Below are positions 54,692-62,317 of a DNA stretch of 64,000 bases, piece by piece. The DNA lies in NCBI RefSeq assembly GCF_008364795.1, contig NZ_VTTM01000003.1, positions 248,001 to 312,000 on the forward strand. The letters are read 5' to 3'. The notes beneath the pieces were generated by a model, which was not told the origin of the DNA, did no database searches, and saw only the letters and a list, made by a program, of their open reading frames with translations. Within the stretch, counting starts at the first letter, position 1. Each line of letters starts with the position of its first letter. Position numbers and translations under genes: made by a program. Origin of the DNA: Azospirillum oryzae (lineage in GTDB: Bacteria; Pseudomonadota; Alphaproteobacteria; Azospirillales; Azospirillaceae).

Positions 54692-55735
54692 TCAGCCGGC
54701 TTCGGCGGAGGAGGACGCGCTCCACAAATTGATGCCGGCGTCGGCGACGGCGTGGGTGTCGATCTCCGCCAGCTCCTCCGACGTGAAGGACAGGTTGTTC
54801 AGCGCGTCCAGCGAGTTGTCGAGCTGCTCGACATTCCGCGCGCCGATCAGGGCGGAGGTGACGCGCGGATCGCGCAGCACCCAGGCGACCGCCATCTGCG
54901 CCAGCGTCTGGCCACGCCGCTGGGCGATGGCGTCGAGCGCGCGGATGCGCTCCAGGTTTTCCGGCGACAGGAAGTTGGCGCGCAGGGTCCCGCCCTTGGC
55001 GGCGCGGGCGTCGGCAGGTTGGCCGCCGAGATACTTATTGGTCAGCATGCCCTGGGCCATCGGCGAGAAGGCGATGCAGCCCATGCCGAGATCGTCCAGC
55101 GTCTCCAGCAACCCGCCCTCGATCCAGCGGTTCAGCATGGAGTAGGAGGGCTGGTGGATCAGGCAGGGGGTGCCGAGATCCTTCAGGATGCCGGCCGCCC
55201 GCCGCGTCATCTCCGGCGAGTAGGAGGAGATGCCGACATAGAGCGCCTTGCCCTGGCGGACGATGTGGTCGAGCGCGCCCATCGTCTCCTCCAGCGGGGT
55301 GCGGGGATCGACGCGGTGCGAATAGAAGATGTCGACATAGTCGAGACCCATCCGCTTCAGACTCTGGTCCAGGCTGGAGACCAGATATTTGCGGGAGCCC
55401 CAGTTGCCGTAGGGGCCGGGCCACATCTCGTAACCGGCCTTGGTCGAGATCACCATCTGGTCGCGGTAGGGACGGAAATCGGTGGCGAGGATGCGGCCGA
55501 AATTCTCCTCCGCCGAGCCCGGCGGCGGGCCGTAGTTGTTGGCGAGGTCGAAATGGGTGACGCCGCGGTCGAAGGCCCGGCGCAGCACGGCGCGCCCGGT
55601 GGCGAACACGTCGGTACCGCCGAAATTCTGCCAAAGCCCCAGCGAAATGGCCGGCAGGTCCAGCCCGCTGCGGCCGGTGCGGCGATAGCTCATGCCGTCG
55701 TATCGCCGGTCGGCGGCAAGGTAGGGCGGCTGCAT
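54692..55735 (-). CDS. YghZ-type aldo/keto reductase (L-glyceraldehyde 3-phosphate reductase-like)
   Basis: The start at 55735 (MQPPYLAADRRYDGMSYRRT) gives 347 residues. HFDLANNYGPPPGSAEENFG, ISTKAGYEMWPGPYGNWGSR and YSHRVDPRTPLEETM are diagnostic of the YghZ/Kv-beta-like AKR14 branch and include the Asp-Tyr-Lys-His tetrad. The enzyme reduces L-glyceraldehyde 3-phosphate or methylglyoxal in relatives. A TGATATATCA palindrome at 55761-55770 lies in its promoter gap. It is monocistronic. Confidence 0.92.
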   Translation of the reverse strand: MQPPYLAADRRYDGMSYRRTGRSGLDLPAISLGLWQNFGGTDVFATGRAVLRRAFDRGVTHFDLANNYGPPPGSAEENFGRILATDFRPYRDQMVISTKAGYEMWPGPYGNWGSRKYLVSSLDQSLKRMGLDYVDIFYSHRVDPRTPLEETMGALDHIVRQGKALYVGISSYSPEMTRRAAGILKDLGTPCLIHQPSYSMLNRWIEGGLLETLDDLGMGCIAFSPMAQGMLTNKYLGGQPADARAAKGGTLRANFLSPENLERIRALDAIAQRRGQTLAQMAVAWVLRDPRVTSALIGARNVEQLDNSLDALNNLSFTSEELAEIDTHAVADAGINLWSASSSAEAG

Positions 55736-55884
55736 GGCGTTCTCCCGATGTGATCTTGAGTGATATATCAGCATAGGGCGGGGGTGGGGCCGGGCGCAAT
55801 GGCGCGGCCGGTCATATGGCGGAGGGAAGGAGAGCGCGGCCGGCGGATCGGGCCACGCGACCGGCACAATGCTACCATGACAAT

Positions 55885-55980
55885 CCGGTGGTCCGGCCTT
55901 CACTTGTCACACAAACCATCTGCGAGGCCGAACCATATCGGTGGAGACCGGCGCAACCCTTCGTATCGCAAGGGTTTTTC
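55885..55980 (+). ncRNA. Candidate structured small RNA ending in an intrinsic terminator
   Basis: No protein fits these bases. GGTCCGGCCT (55890-55899) pairs with AGGCCGAACC (55925-55934), nine of ten pairs. A CGGT-ggag-ACCG hairpin (55939-55950) follows. AACCCTT (55955-55961) pairs with AAGGGTT (55970-55976), followed by TTT. Three consecutive hairpins with a terminator and no ORF suggest a small RNA or the 3' end of a transcript. The transposon begins 22 bases later. No promoter or known RNA family was recognised. Confidence 0.4.
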
Positions 55981-56007
55981 CGGTCCGTCGAAGGTGGCGG
56001 TTGTCCT

Positions 56008-56136
56008 GCGACAGAATTAGCGAGACTCGTGGCCTGCTAACCCATTGATTCTGCGGAGGTCAGCGACATTATTCTTGAGACTCCGCGACACGAATAATGA
56101 GACATCCCGCAGCAAACGACACGATTCCTGAGATCA
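56008..56136. repeat. Four TnsB-type binding sites forming the transposon end
   Basis: [G/A]CGACA, exactly eight bases, GAGA[C/T] recurs at 56008-56028, 56063-56083, 56085-56105 and 56116-56136, all in the same orientation. The inner eight bases share an ATT/AAT core. Spacings are 55, 22 and 31 bp. Unequally spaced direct sites inside a TGT terminus are typical of Tn7-family left ends. The last site includes the stop codon of a tniQ fragment. Confidence 0.88.
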
Positions 56137-56243
56137 ACGTTCGCTTGTGATGAATGTGGATGTCTCAATCGCGTTGAGGACGATGTGACGCAAGCCGATG
56201 GCTTTGCTGTCGACCCGGGCGCAGCGCATCGACGCCCCTCCAC
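56134..56243 (-). pseudogene. 3'-end fragment of a tnsD-like tniQ gene
   Basis: Translation of this stretch gives MRCARVDSKAIGLRHIVLNA, then IETSTFITSER and a stop. That matches the last 35 or so residues of the complete gene at 57659-59113 (LRCARVDEQAIGLHRIVLNA, IETSRFIASES). In both places the stop codon is inside the sequence GAGATCA. No upstream part of the gene remains, so it is a relic. Confidence 0.85.
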
Positions 56244-56335
56244 AGGATCAACAGTCTGGCGAACAGAAGCCGACGTGATCCATCATTTGAAGATACCCCA
56301 ATGACTCGCCGCCGCGGGTAGAGTGGAGAAACAAG

Positions 56336-56737
56336 ATGCCAGACACCGTCTCCCTGACTGCCGCTCCGGAAATGACCGACGAGGAGTGGGCAGCCTTGCC
56401 CGATGTCTGCGAAGTCCCCCAGACGGCCGAACGCGCATTGTGTTCGCTGCGGAACTCAAGGCATGAAACCCGCAACTGCTGGGCACTTCTTCGGACGCTG
56501 GAAGTGTTTGGGGAGCTTGTTGAAACAGAAGGCACTGTCGATGAGGTCGCCGAGATGGACGAGATGAGGCAGTGGCTCGCGGAAGCTATCGCGTACGAAG
56601 ATGCGAACGGCCCCTTCAGCATCCTTAATTGGGATCATCCAACTGAGATTTGGGTAGAGCAGGCTCTTGCCTTTCGCGGGAAGCCTACCCGCAGCCAGGA
56701 ACTAGAGACCTGGAGGGCGACGCGCGGCATAACTTAA
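56336..56737 (+). CDS. Hypothetical acidic cargo protein A (133 aa)
   Basis: The ORF has GTGGAGA ahead of its ATG and protein-like composition: MTDEEWAALPDVCEVPQTAE, then a helical acidic stretch (VDEVAEMDEMRQWLAEAIAY) and PFSILNWDHPTEIWVEQALA. No domain is recognised. Its 3' end overlaps the convergent 133-residue gene B by 36 bases. It lies between the tniQ fragment and the complete tnsD-like gene, so it is transposon cargo. Confidence 0.65.
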   Translation: MPDTVSLTAAPEMTDEEWAALPDVCEVPQTAERALCSLRNSRHETRNCWALLRTLEVFGELVETEGTVDEVAEMDEMRQWLAEAIAYEDANGPFSILNWDHPTEIWVEQALAFRGKPTRSQELETWRATRGIT

Positions 56738-57103
56738 GGTTGCTTGGATGGCATTCTCTGCTGTCTTGAACCATCCTGGCAGCAAACCATTATCGTCTCC
56801 AACGACGAAGCCGGTCGGCGCAACCTTCCAGACGCAATAGCTCTCTGGAATTTCCGGATCAAGGACGCGGATCGCCGACTTTCCTTTCGCTTTTCCCTTT
56901 GGCCGCCAATCCGGCGGTACGTGCTCGTTCATCGCCAAATCGAGAAGGTCCAACTCCTCGTCGATGTCTTCGGCGGCGCTTTCGGCTTCCATCTGCGACC
57001 GGCAGGACCGCGAGGGCAGCCCCCACCGCCCCCTGCATACGAACCATTTGGTTCCGTCAACCACGTACGGAGACGCGTCGTACACAAATCCCTCAGAACT
57101 CAT
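56702..57103 (-). CDS. Hypothetical cargo protein B (133 aa)
   Basis: AGGGGAG precedes the ATG at 57103. The protein reads MSSEGFVYDASPYVVDGTKW, an acidic middle (AESAAEDIDEELDLLDLAM) and a C-terminal part with SYCVWKVAPTGFVVGDDNGL. It is the same length as cargo protein A and the two genes overlap tail to tail by 36 bases. No domain is recognised; antagonistic expression through the overlap is possible. Confidence 0.65.
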   Translation of the reverse strand: MSSEGFVYDASPYVVDGTKWFVCRGRWGLPSRSCRSQMEAESAAEDIDEELDLLDLAMNEHVPPDWRPKGKAKGKSAIRVLDPEIPESYCVWKVAPTGFVVGDDNGLLPGWFKTAENAIQATLSYAARRPPGL

Positions 57104-57658
57104 AGCTGTGCTCCCCTGAACGCGCGGGAGACCATAAACAAGCGAGATGCCGACGGCAAGTTGCTGGCGCAACATTCTCTTCGCGCCGCTGACAGCAGAA
57201 GCCACCTCAATGCAGGCGGCGATCCTTGCCAACCTCGACCGCATCCTCGCTCGACGTCACCAGCGAAGGAGAGGATGCTTCTGCTGATCGACCCACTCCT
57301 GATGAAGGCCAAGCTATGCGGGAACGGCAGCGGCCCCTGCGTCGCCGCTGATCTCGATGACCACGCCCACGACTTTTGTAGACAACATGATTGAGGCCGA
57401 GGGAAGGGAGGAGGCGAAGCTGGCAGATGGTGATGGGGTATGATTGAAAGAATATCGCCCCCCTATCATGGTGACCGAACATGTTGGATCCATGGCGGAG
57501 TCCGTTGTCGTCCTACTGGACGCTGTCTGGATCAGAAATCGCGTCTGGAGCCCCTTTCAGGGGCGTTGCTCAAGTGGAATGATGCGGCCCGACGGGAATG
57601 CAGCGGTTCATGCGAGTCATCATCGCCTGCGGGATAGCTGTCGAGCGTGTCCCCGAGA
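57104..57658. other. Non-coding cargo DNA ahead of the tnsD-like gene's 3' end
   Basis: No convincing gene was found in 555 bases. A short frame (ATG at 57214, MQAAILANLDRILARRHQ and stop) looks like a relic. The bases just before 57659 (GTCGAG, eight bases, GAGATCA) align with the fourth TnsB-type site at 56116-56136 but have lost its GACA, suggesting a decayed copy of the transposon end. Confidence 0.45.
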
Positions 57659-59113
57659 TCAGCTTTCGCTTGCGATGAACCTGGATGTCTCAATCGCGTT
57701 GAGGACGATGCGATGCAGGCCGATTGCTTGTTCGTCGACCCGGGCGCACCGCAGGCGCCCATCAAGAATTCCACGCAGGACTGGGATGCAGCGTCTGCCA
57801 TGTAACGCCGGTTGTGTCGTACTCGAACCGAGACGTACCTCCTGGCCCCGATCGAGTGCGGGGTTAACAATAAGGCGCTCGAGGACCTCATCGAGGAAGC
57901 GGTGGACCTCTGCGGAGTCGTACAAAGTTCCGGAACTCGGCGCCTTGCCGGTTACGTCCAGTACCAGTCCGGCTTGCACGATGGCCTCGAATGTCATGGG
58001 TGGGACGCCTAAGATCTCGCTGGCTTCCAACTTTGTCAGTAGGCGCTCTGTAGACGAGAGAAGCTTGAACACAAGAGACCGCAACAGCGGAGCACGCGTC
58101 ATACCACGCATACGTTTTCCGCTCAGGAAGGTGCAAACATTATGGGCGCGCTGGAGACGCGCCACAGGGATTCCCAAGATTGGCGCAGCTTCCTTTATAG
58201 AAACGGTTTGCGCCTCTTTTGGCTGTTCATTCTCCGGTGTAGCCAAGCATTCCAGCAGGTCTGACTTTACTTGCTCGCCGACGCCGCTCGGCAGTGCTCT
58301 CACCCAGATCCGCACTGGGTCATTAAAGCGCTGAGCAGCCGAGGCTAGAAACGCTTCCATTCCGGTCGGCCACCTGCGGCACGCTTCGAGCGCTTCATTC
58401 AAGGCCAGGTGCACGTTCTCGTCAGCCTCATCCCCCGGAACGCTCCAATGCGCCAGTGCCGGACGCGTCATGGCTAAACTGTGTAGCAGATCGAGTCCTT
58501 GCCCGACATCGAGGTCCGCGAAGGGCAATATCACCCTCAGTTCTTGGACTTCCGCCTTGAACGACGGTTGGTCGAGCATGCCATAGACGACCTGAGTACC
58601 AACAAGATCCGCGTGCGCGATCGACTTTGCCGGAATTCTTGTGAAATCTCGTCCGCACCGGCAGGTCCAGAGATTATCGCCCAGCCATTCCAAGGACTTT
58701 CCGCAGGCATCGCACTGGAATACCAAGCGACAGGCGTGAAGCGGACAGGCGGATACTAAGGAGATGTCCCAGATGGCGCGGTGGTGCGGCGATTCAGCGA
58801 TACAGCCTGGGCAAAAGCGGCGGCGCTGCCAGGACACAAGGCGGCGGGGGAGAATATGCTTGCCGAACCGGCGTGTCCGGCTCGGAGCATTGGTTCGGCA
58901 GGACATTTCGTCGAGCACGTTGACTGCTACGCCTGTTAGGTCAGCCAAGCGCTCAAGAGCATGATGAGTTGGGCTGTTCGTTCGATAGGTGATCCCGGCT
59001 GTACCGTGCAGTGTTCCCAAGGTGGCACAGTTCCGGGCGGCAACCCGCCATAGGAACCCGAGTAGGCTCTCGCCATCAATAGGCGTTTCACGAAAGCGCA
59101 GTCGGGACAACAA
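57659..59113 (-). CDS. TnsD-like long TniQ target-selection protein
   Basis: The protein has 484 residues from a TTG start (59113) with AAGGA upstream; no ATG or GTG is available in frame before it. The N-terminal TniQ domain has IDGESLLGFLWRVAARN, then a zinc-binding block (RRFCPGCIAESPHH, SACPLHACRLVFQCDACGKS). Two C-terminal helix-turn-helix segments follow (VSIKEAAPILGIPVARLQRA and LEASEILGVPPMTFEAIVQA). This size and layout match TnsD, which reads a fixed chromosomal attachment site. It probably directs insertion at the site next to 56002. Confidence 0.85.
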   Translation of the reverse strand: MLSRLRFRETPIDGESLLGFLWRVAARNCATLGTLHGTAGITYRTNSPTHHALERLADLTGVAVNVLDEMSCRTNAPSRTRRFGKHILPRRLVSWQRRRFCPGCIAESPHHRAIWDISLVSACPLHACRLVFQCDACGKSLEWLGDNLWTCRCGRDFTRIPAKSIAHADLVGTQVVYGMLDQPSFKAEVQELRVILPFADLDVGQGLDLLHSLAMTRPALAHWSVPGDEADENVHLALNEALEACRRWPTGMEAFLASAAQRFNDPVRIWVRALPSGVGEQVKSDLLECLATPENEQPKEAQTVSIKEAAPILGIPVARLQRAHNVCTFLSGKRMRGMTRAPLLRSLVFKLLSSTERLLTKLEASEILGVPPMTFEAIVQAGLVLDVTGKAPSSGTLYDSAEVHRFLDEVLERLIVNPALDRGQEVRLGSSTTQPALHGRRCIPVLRGILDGRLRCARVDEQAIGLHRIVLNAIETSRFIASES

Positions 59114-59171
59114 TTTCTGAAATCCTTGGCAGGCTCCGTTTGCGCGACAAAGCCAAGGAAATACACAACAT

Positions 59172-59463
59172 TCAATCTTTTTTTGCTCCGACCGCCTCGA
59201 CAGTTGCTGTTGTCATCAACTGTTGAAATAGAGCGACCGGATGGTATGCCCTTATAGACTGGCTCGGACTTTGGTGTGCCCGACAGACAAACAGACTGCT
59301 TGATGTCCCCGGCCACAGTCCCGGCGGCAGACGCCCATTGCGAACCATGTCGTCGATCGAGACTGGCCAGCGTCGAAGCCCATCAACCCCAGACAGGGCA
59401 AGCATTTTGATTGCCTCTGACCCGGTGGTGGTCAGATTCCCACACCTGCTTTCTGAGCATGTC
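59172..59463 (-). pseudogene. 3'-end fragment of a short tniQ gene
   Basis: The frame gives SEAIKMLALSGVDGLRRWPV, then SIDDMVRNGRLPPGLWPG. It aligns with the C-terminus of the complete short TniQ at 60463-61296 (DAIMVAGANGLHRWPASLEE, IRRTGIRPPWVWAG). A stop lies just upstream and no TniQ N-terminal or zinc region remains. It lies beyond the GNAT cargo gene from the intact copy. Confidence 0.75.
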
Positions 59464-59480
59464 GAGAATCAAAAAATTGT

Positions 59481-60296
59481 TCAGACGTTCTGCATGTTGA
59501 CTAATGCTAGGGCCAAATCGTGGATTTTCCTTGTCAGATCCGGAAAAACGATAAGGAGAAAAGAAATAATGCACATAATAGTTAGATAGTTGTTTCGTTT
59601 AGCAACATAATTTTCCAATTCTACTCGATGCCTTTTGGATGCGGTAAGAGAGTTAGATAGTTTATTTGCTTCTCTAGCTGATTTGCAGTAGTTTTTGGCA
59701 AGGTCGTCAATGGAAAACTCCGAAATCTTAGAAACATCGCTTTCCATAAGGTCACCGGCTCGGGATTTGAAAAAGTATCCCGAGATACCTTCCTCTATCC
59801 AATCAAAGTCAAAATTATGGGACTCATAGAAACGGTTTCGCCGCTTTCTGTTTGTTTCGTCCTTAGCATCCCATGCTGCGAGATCACCATGTAGAACCTG
59901 GAAGTCGGCGAAGTTGCCCTTTAGCCAACGAATGACGCGGTTCATGAGATAGGAGCCGAGTCCGCATCCGTGCGGATGCATAATGATGTGTCCCGTGGGG
60001 CCGAACTTGACTGTTCCCTTGACGGTGTCGATTGTTGCTTGGACGGCGTTCTGCCAGCGGATGAAACTCCGTTCCTCTTCAAAATATGGCTGCTCGGCGA
60101 ACTCCGTCCAAATCGGGCGAGCTTCGGCTCGAAAAAAGCACTTTGGGCCAACGAGGTATTCCCGCTGCCGTACTTCCATGACAACGACTCCGCCGTCGGA
60201 GGTGGGAAGCCGGATGAGCCATCGTTCTGCGGGATCATGAGCAATCTCAAAATCATCCTCACACAATCCATAGCTATTTGAAATCATTGCAACCAT
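59481..60296 (-). CDS. GNAT-like acetyltransferase with C-terminal membrane helix (cargo)
   Basis: The protein has 271 residues with a lower GC content than the window. The middle has a GNAT acetyl-CoA-type signature (HPHGCGLGSYLMNRVIRWLK, then VLHGDLAAWDA and NRFYESHNFDFDW). A helical stretch (about 190-235) follows, then one hydrophobic helix (NYLTIMCIISFLLIVFPDL) close to the C-terminus. A tail-anchored GNAT is unusual. It is bracketed by a tniQ 3' fragment and the intact short tniQ, so it is cargo. Its substrate is unknown. Confidence 0.7.
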   Translation of the reverse strand: MVAMISNSYGLCEDDFEIAHDPAERWLIRLPTSDGGVVVMEVRQREYLVGPKCFFRAEARPIWTEFAEQPYFEEERSFIRWQNAVQATIDTVKGTVKFGPTGHIIMHPHGCGLGSYLMNRVIRWLKGNFADFQVLHGDLAAWDAKDETNRKRRNRFYESHNFDFDWIEEGISGYFFKSRAGDLMESDVSKISEFSIDDLAKNYCKSAREANKLSNSLTASKRHRVELENYVAKRNNYLTIMCIISFLLIVFPDLTRKIHDLALALVNMQNV

Positions 60297-60462
60297 CTCA
60301 TCAATTCAAATGGGCCACAATATTAGCAACCTCTGCCAGCCGGGCAATTGCATTTTTTGGCGCAGTAAGATTTTATTAACCGTTCTTAATGAAGTGCGCT
60401 ACTTTAAGAGCAGGAATTTGATCACAAGTATGAGTGCCAGAGTCTGGCGATAATGGACTCCA
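60297..60462. other. AT-rich gap between cargo and tniQ
   Basis: The gap is AT-richer than its neighbours and contains a GAGTC-(11)-GACTC inverted repeat near 60443-60463. It probably holds the promoter of the GNAT gene. Confidence 0.35.
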
Positions 60463-61296
60463 TCATCCAATTACCCTACGGAGGTGCAGCAGATAGGGCG
60501 CTGAGCCTGCCCAGACCCATGGTGGACGAATTCCTGTCCGACGTATCTCTTCTAAGGACGCGGGCCACCGGTGCAACCCGTTGGCTCCGGCGACCATGAT
60601 GGCGTCCACGGCCTCGACCCCGGCGGCGACCATCGACGCCACACGGTGGCGCCCGTTCCATCCAGTGACCACCATCCCGATCATCAGCGTCGCCTTCAGG
60701 AGATCCGAAGGCGTGCAGTCGGTAAGCTCCGGGGGTATCCATGGCAAACTGGCGCCACTGGTGATGGCGTAGAGGTCGCTGAGCGCGGATACCACGGCAT
60801 CAGGTATAATCCGTGGCAGCAGGGCTGTGATCGACGCGCCGCAAGGGCACTCCGTCAACGACGGATGTTCCCAGCCGAAGCGCCGACCGCACAACGGGCA
60901 TGACGTTTCCAATCGGCAATGGTGGCGAAGGCAGGCCGTGGCGGGTGCGAAGTCCCATTCCATGCGGTGAAAACCCGTCTCCTTCAGACACACGGGGCAG
61001 ACCCGCCGTGGTCGAAGAGCGATCAGGTCGCGGTCGATGGCGCTGCCCAGGTATCGGTGCCGCCCACCGTCGACTGGCCGATAGGCCATCGCGTCCAGGC
61101 GGTCGGATGGAATGCCGGTCAGGAAAGCGAGAGGGGTAAGGTCGTCGTTGGAAACCGTCGAGCTGGGCTGGCGCAGGCCTGCGATGGCGGCGAGTTCGGA
61201 CACGCTCCGAAGCCTTGCGCGCTCCGCTTGCCGCACCAGGAAACCGGGCAAGCTCTCCCCACTCTCTGGACGGATGCGTAGGCGGAGCGGGCACAT
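60463..61296 (-). CDS. tniQ: Short TniQ transposition protein
   Basis: The 277-residue TniQ has PLRLRIRPESGESLPGFLVR at its start, then the zinc block (RRVCPVCLKETGFHRMEWDF and CLRHHCRLETSCPLCGRRFG). The C-terminal region is shorter than in the TnsD-like protein. It starts ten bases after the tniB stop codon with a GGAG site. TniQ proteins link the TniB ATPase to a target; short ones serve plasmid, res-site or guide-directed targeting in related elements. Confidence 0.92.
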   Translation of the reverse strand: MCPLRLRIRPESGESLPGFLVRQAERARLRSVSELAAIAGLRQPSSTVSNDDLTPLAFLTGIPSDRLDAMAYRPVDGGRHRYLGSAIDRDLIALRPRRVCPVCLKETGFHRMEWDFAPATACLRHHCRLETSCPLCGRRFGWEHPSLTECPCGASITALLPRIIPDAVVSALSDLYAITSGASLPWIPPELTDCTPSDLLKATLMIGMVVTGWNGRHRVASMVAAGVEAVDAIMVAGANGLHRWPASLEEIRRTGIRPPWVWAGSAPYLLHLRRVIG

Positions 61297-61305
61297 TTGG
61301 AACTC

Positions 61306-62307
61306 CTACGGGCGGAAGACCTCGTCACCGCGCATCCCAGGATGGCGGATGATCAGGCCGTCCGGAGGTAGTGCATCCAGCTTCTGCGGCTTGGGAGTCG
61401 GGCCGAGGAACGGGTTGGCGCCGCCCTTTTCCAGAGCCGCCATCTCGAAGGCCTCGGCGAGGTGCCGCATCAAAATGCGCGGGGCGTCTTGCTGAACCGC
61501 CAGGATCCCCGCGTTCTCGATGAGCTTGGCCACTTCACCGATGAGACCGCGCGAGGCGACATGGATGCGCACCGCCATATCGTCGTCGGCCAGTCCGGAG
61601 CGCTCGAAAGGCAACTCGCCATCGAGGCGCTCGAGCAAGGTGATGAACGTGGCCCGCCGGTCCACATCATACCATTGGAACGGCTGGAGTTCGAAGTTCC
61701 CCAGCATTCGCCCGCGCAGTTCCTCATGGCACTCGAAAATGCGCTTGGCAGACGAGGTGCCGGATACCACCAGACAGAACGTGGCCTCGTTCACGAGGTC
61801 CTTGAGCAGCGTCGCGCCATCCATCACTGCGCGGTTGTTTTTCTGGTCGATCATCTGATGGATCTCGTCGATGAACATGAGCCGTAGCCCGAGTTCACGG
61901 GCATAGCTCAGCACGACGTCCATGGTGTCGAACAGGCGCCCACCCCGTCCGTAACGGCCGGTGCGGATGGCGTTCGGGCGCGGGTGCCCAAGATCTCGGG
62001 CAACCTGCTCCATCAGGTTCTTCGGGGTGCACGGATAGGGCGCCTTGATGTAAACGACCTCCTGGCGGTCGCCGTCTTCCCCACGAACAGGCGGGTGGTC
62101 TTCGACATAGTCCGTGATGAGGCGCGTTTTTCCAGACCGTGAAGGGCCATGCAGCAGCATGCATCCCGATTCGCCAGGGGAATTGTCGCGGTCGCGCATG
62201 CGGTCGAACTGTTGTCGGATGGTCTCAAGCCCCGGGTAGCGGACATACCAAGCTCGGATGGCTTCGACGGCGCGCATGCGGGCGCTCTTGCTGTCTTCGG
62301 TGGTCAT
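61306..62307 (-). CDS. tniB: TniB/TnsC-type AAA+ ATPase
   Basis: The start at 62307 gives 333 residues. Walker A is LLHGPSRSGKTRLI and Walker B LRLMFIDEIHQM, with sensor-like CLVVSGTSSAKRI downstream. TniB/TnsC binds target DNA with ATP and passes the signal from TniQ to the transposase. It lies ten bases after the transposase stop codon and ten before tniQ, so the three core genes form one operon. Confidence 0.94.
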   Translation of the reverse strand: MTTEDSKSARMRAVEAIRAWYVRYPGLETIRQQFDRMRDRDNSPGESGCMLLHGPSRSGKTRLITDYVEDHPPVRGEDGDRQEVVYIKAPYPCTPKNLMEQVARDLGHPRPNAIRTGRYGRGGRLFDTMDVVLSYARELGLRLMFIDEIHQMIDQKNNRAVMDGATLLKDLVNEATFCLVVSGTSSAKRIFECHEELRGRMLGNFELQPFQWYDVDRRATFITLLERLDGELPFERSGLADDDMAVRIHVASRGLIGEVAKLIENAGILAVQQDAPRILMRHLAEAFEMAALEKGGANPFLGPTPKPQKLDALPPDGLIIRHPGMRGDEVFRP

Positions 62308-62317
62308 GGGACGGGCC

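Noticed and set aside
55760..56020. ORF crossing from the host region into the transposon end
   Set aside because: Odd composition and it spans the transposon boundary, so it cannot be an ancestral gene. The hairpins and terminator explain the stretch better.
56037..56243. Intact small gene at the transposon end
   Set aside because: In another frame the same bases match the C-terminus of the tnsD-like protein, so it is a relic rather than a new gene.
56000..60462. CRISPR array or Cas genes accompanying the dual-TniQ transposon
   Set aside because: No regularly spaced direct repeats of CRISPR length and no Cas-like protein were seen in the visible part.
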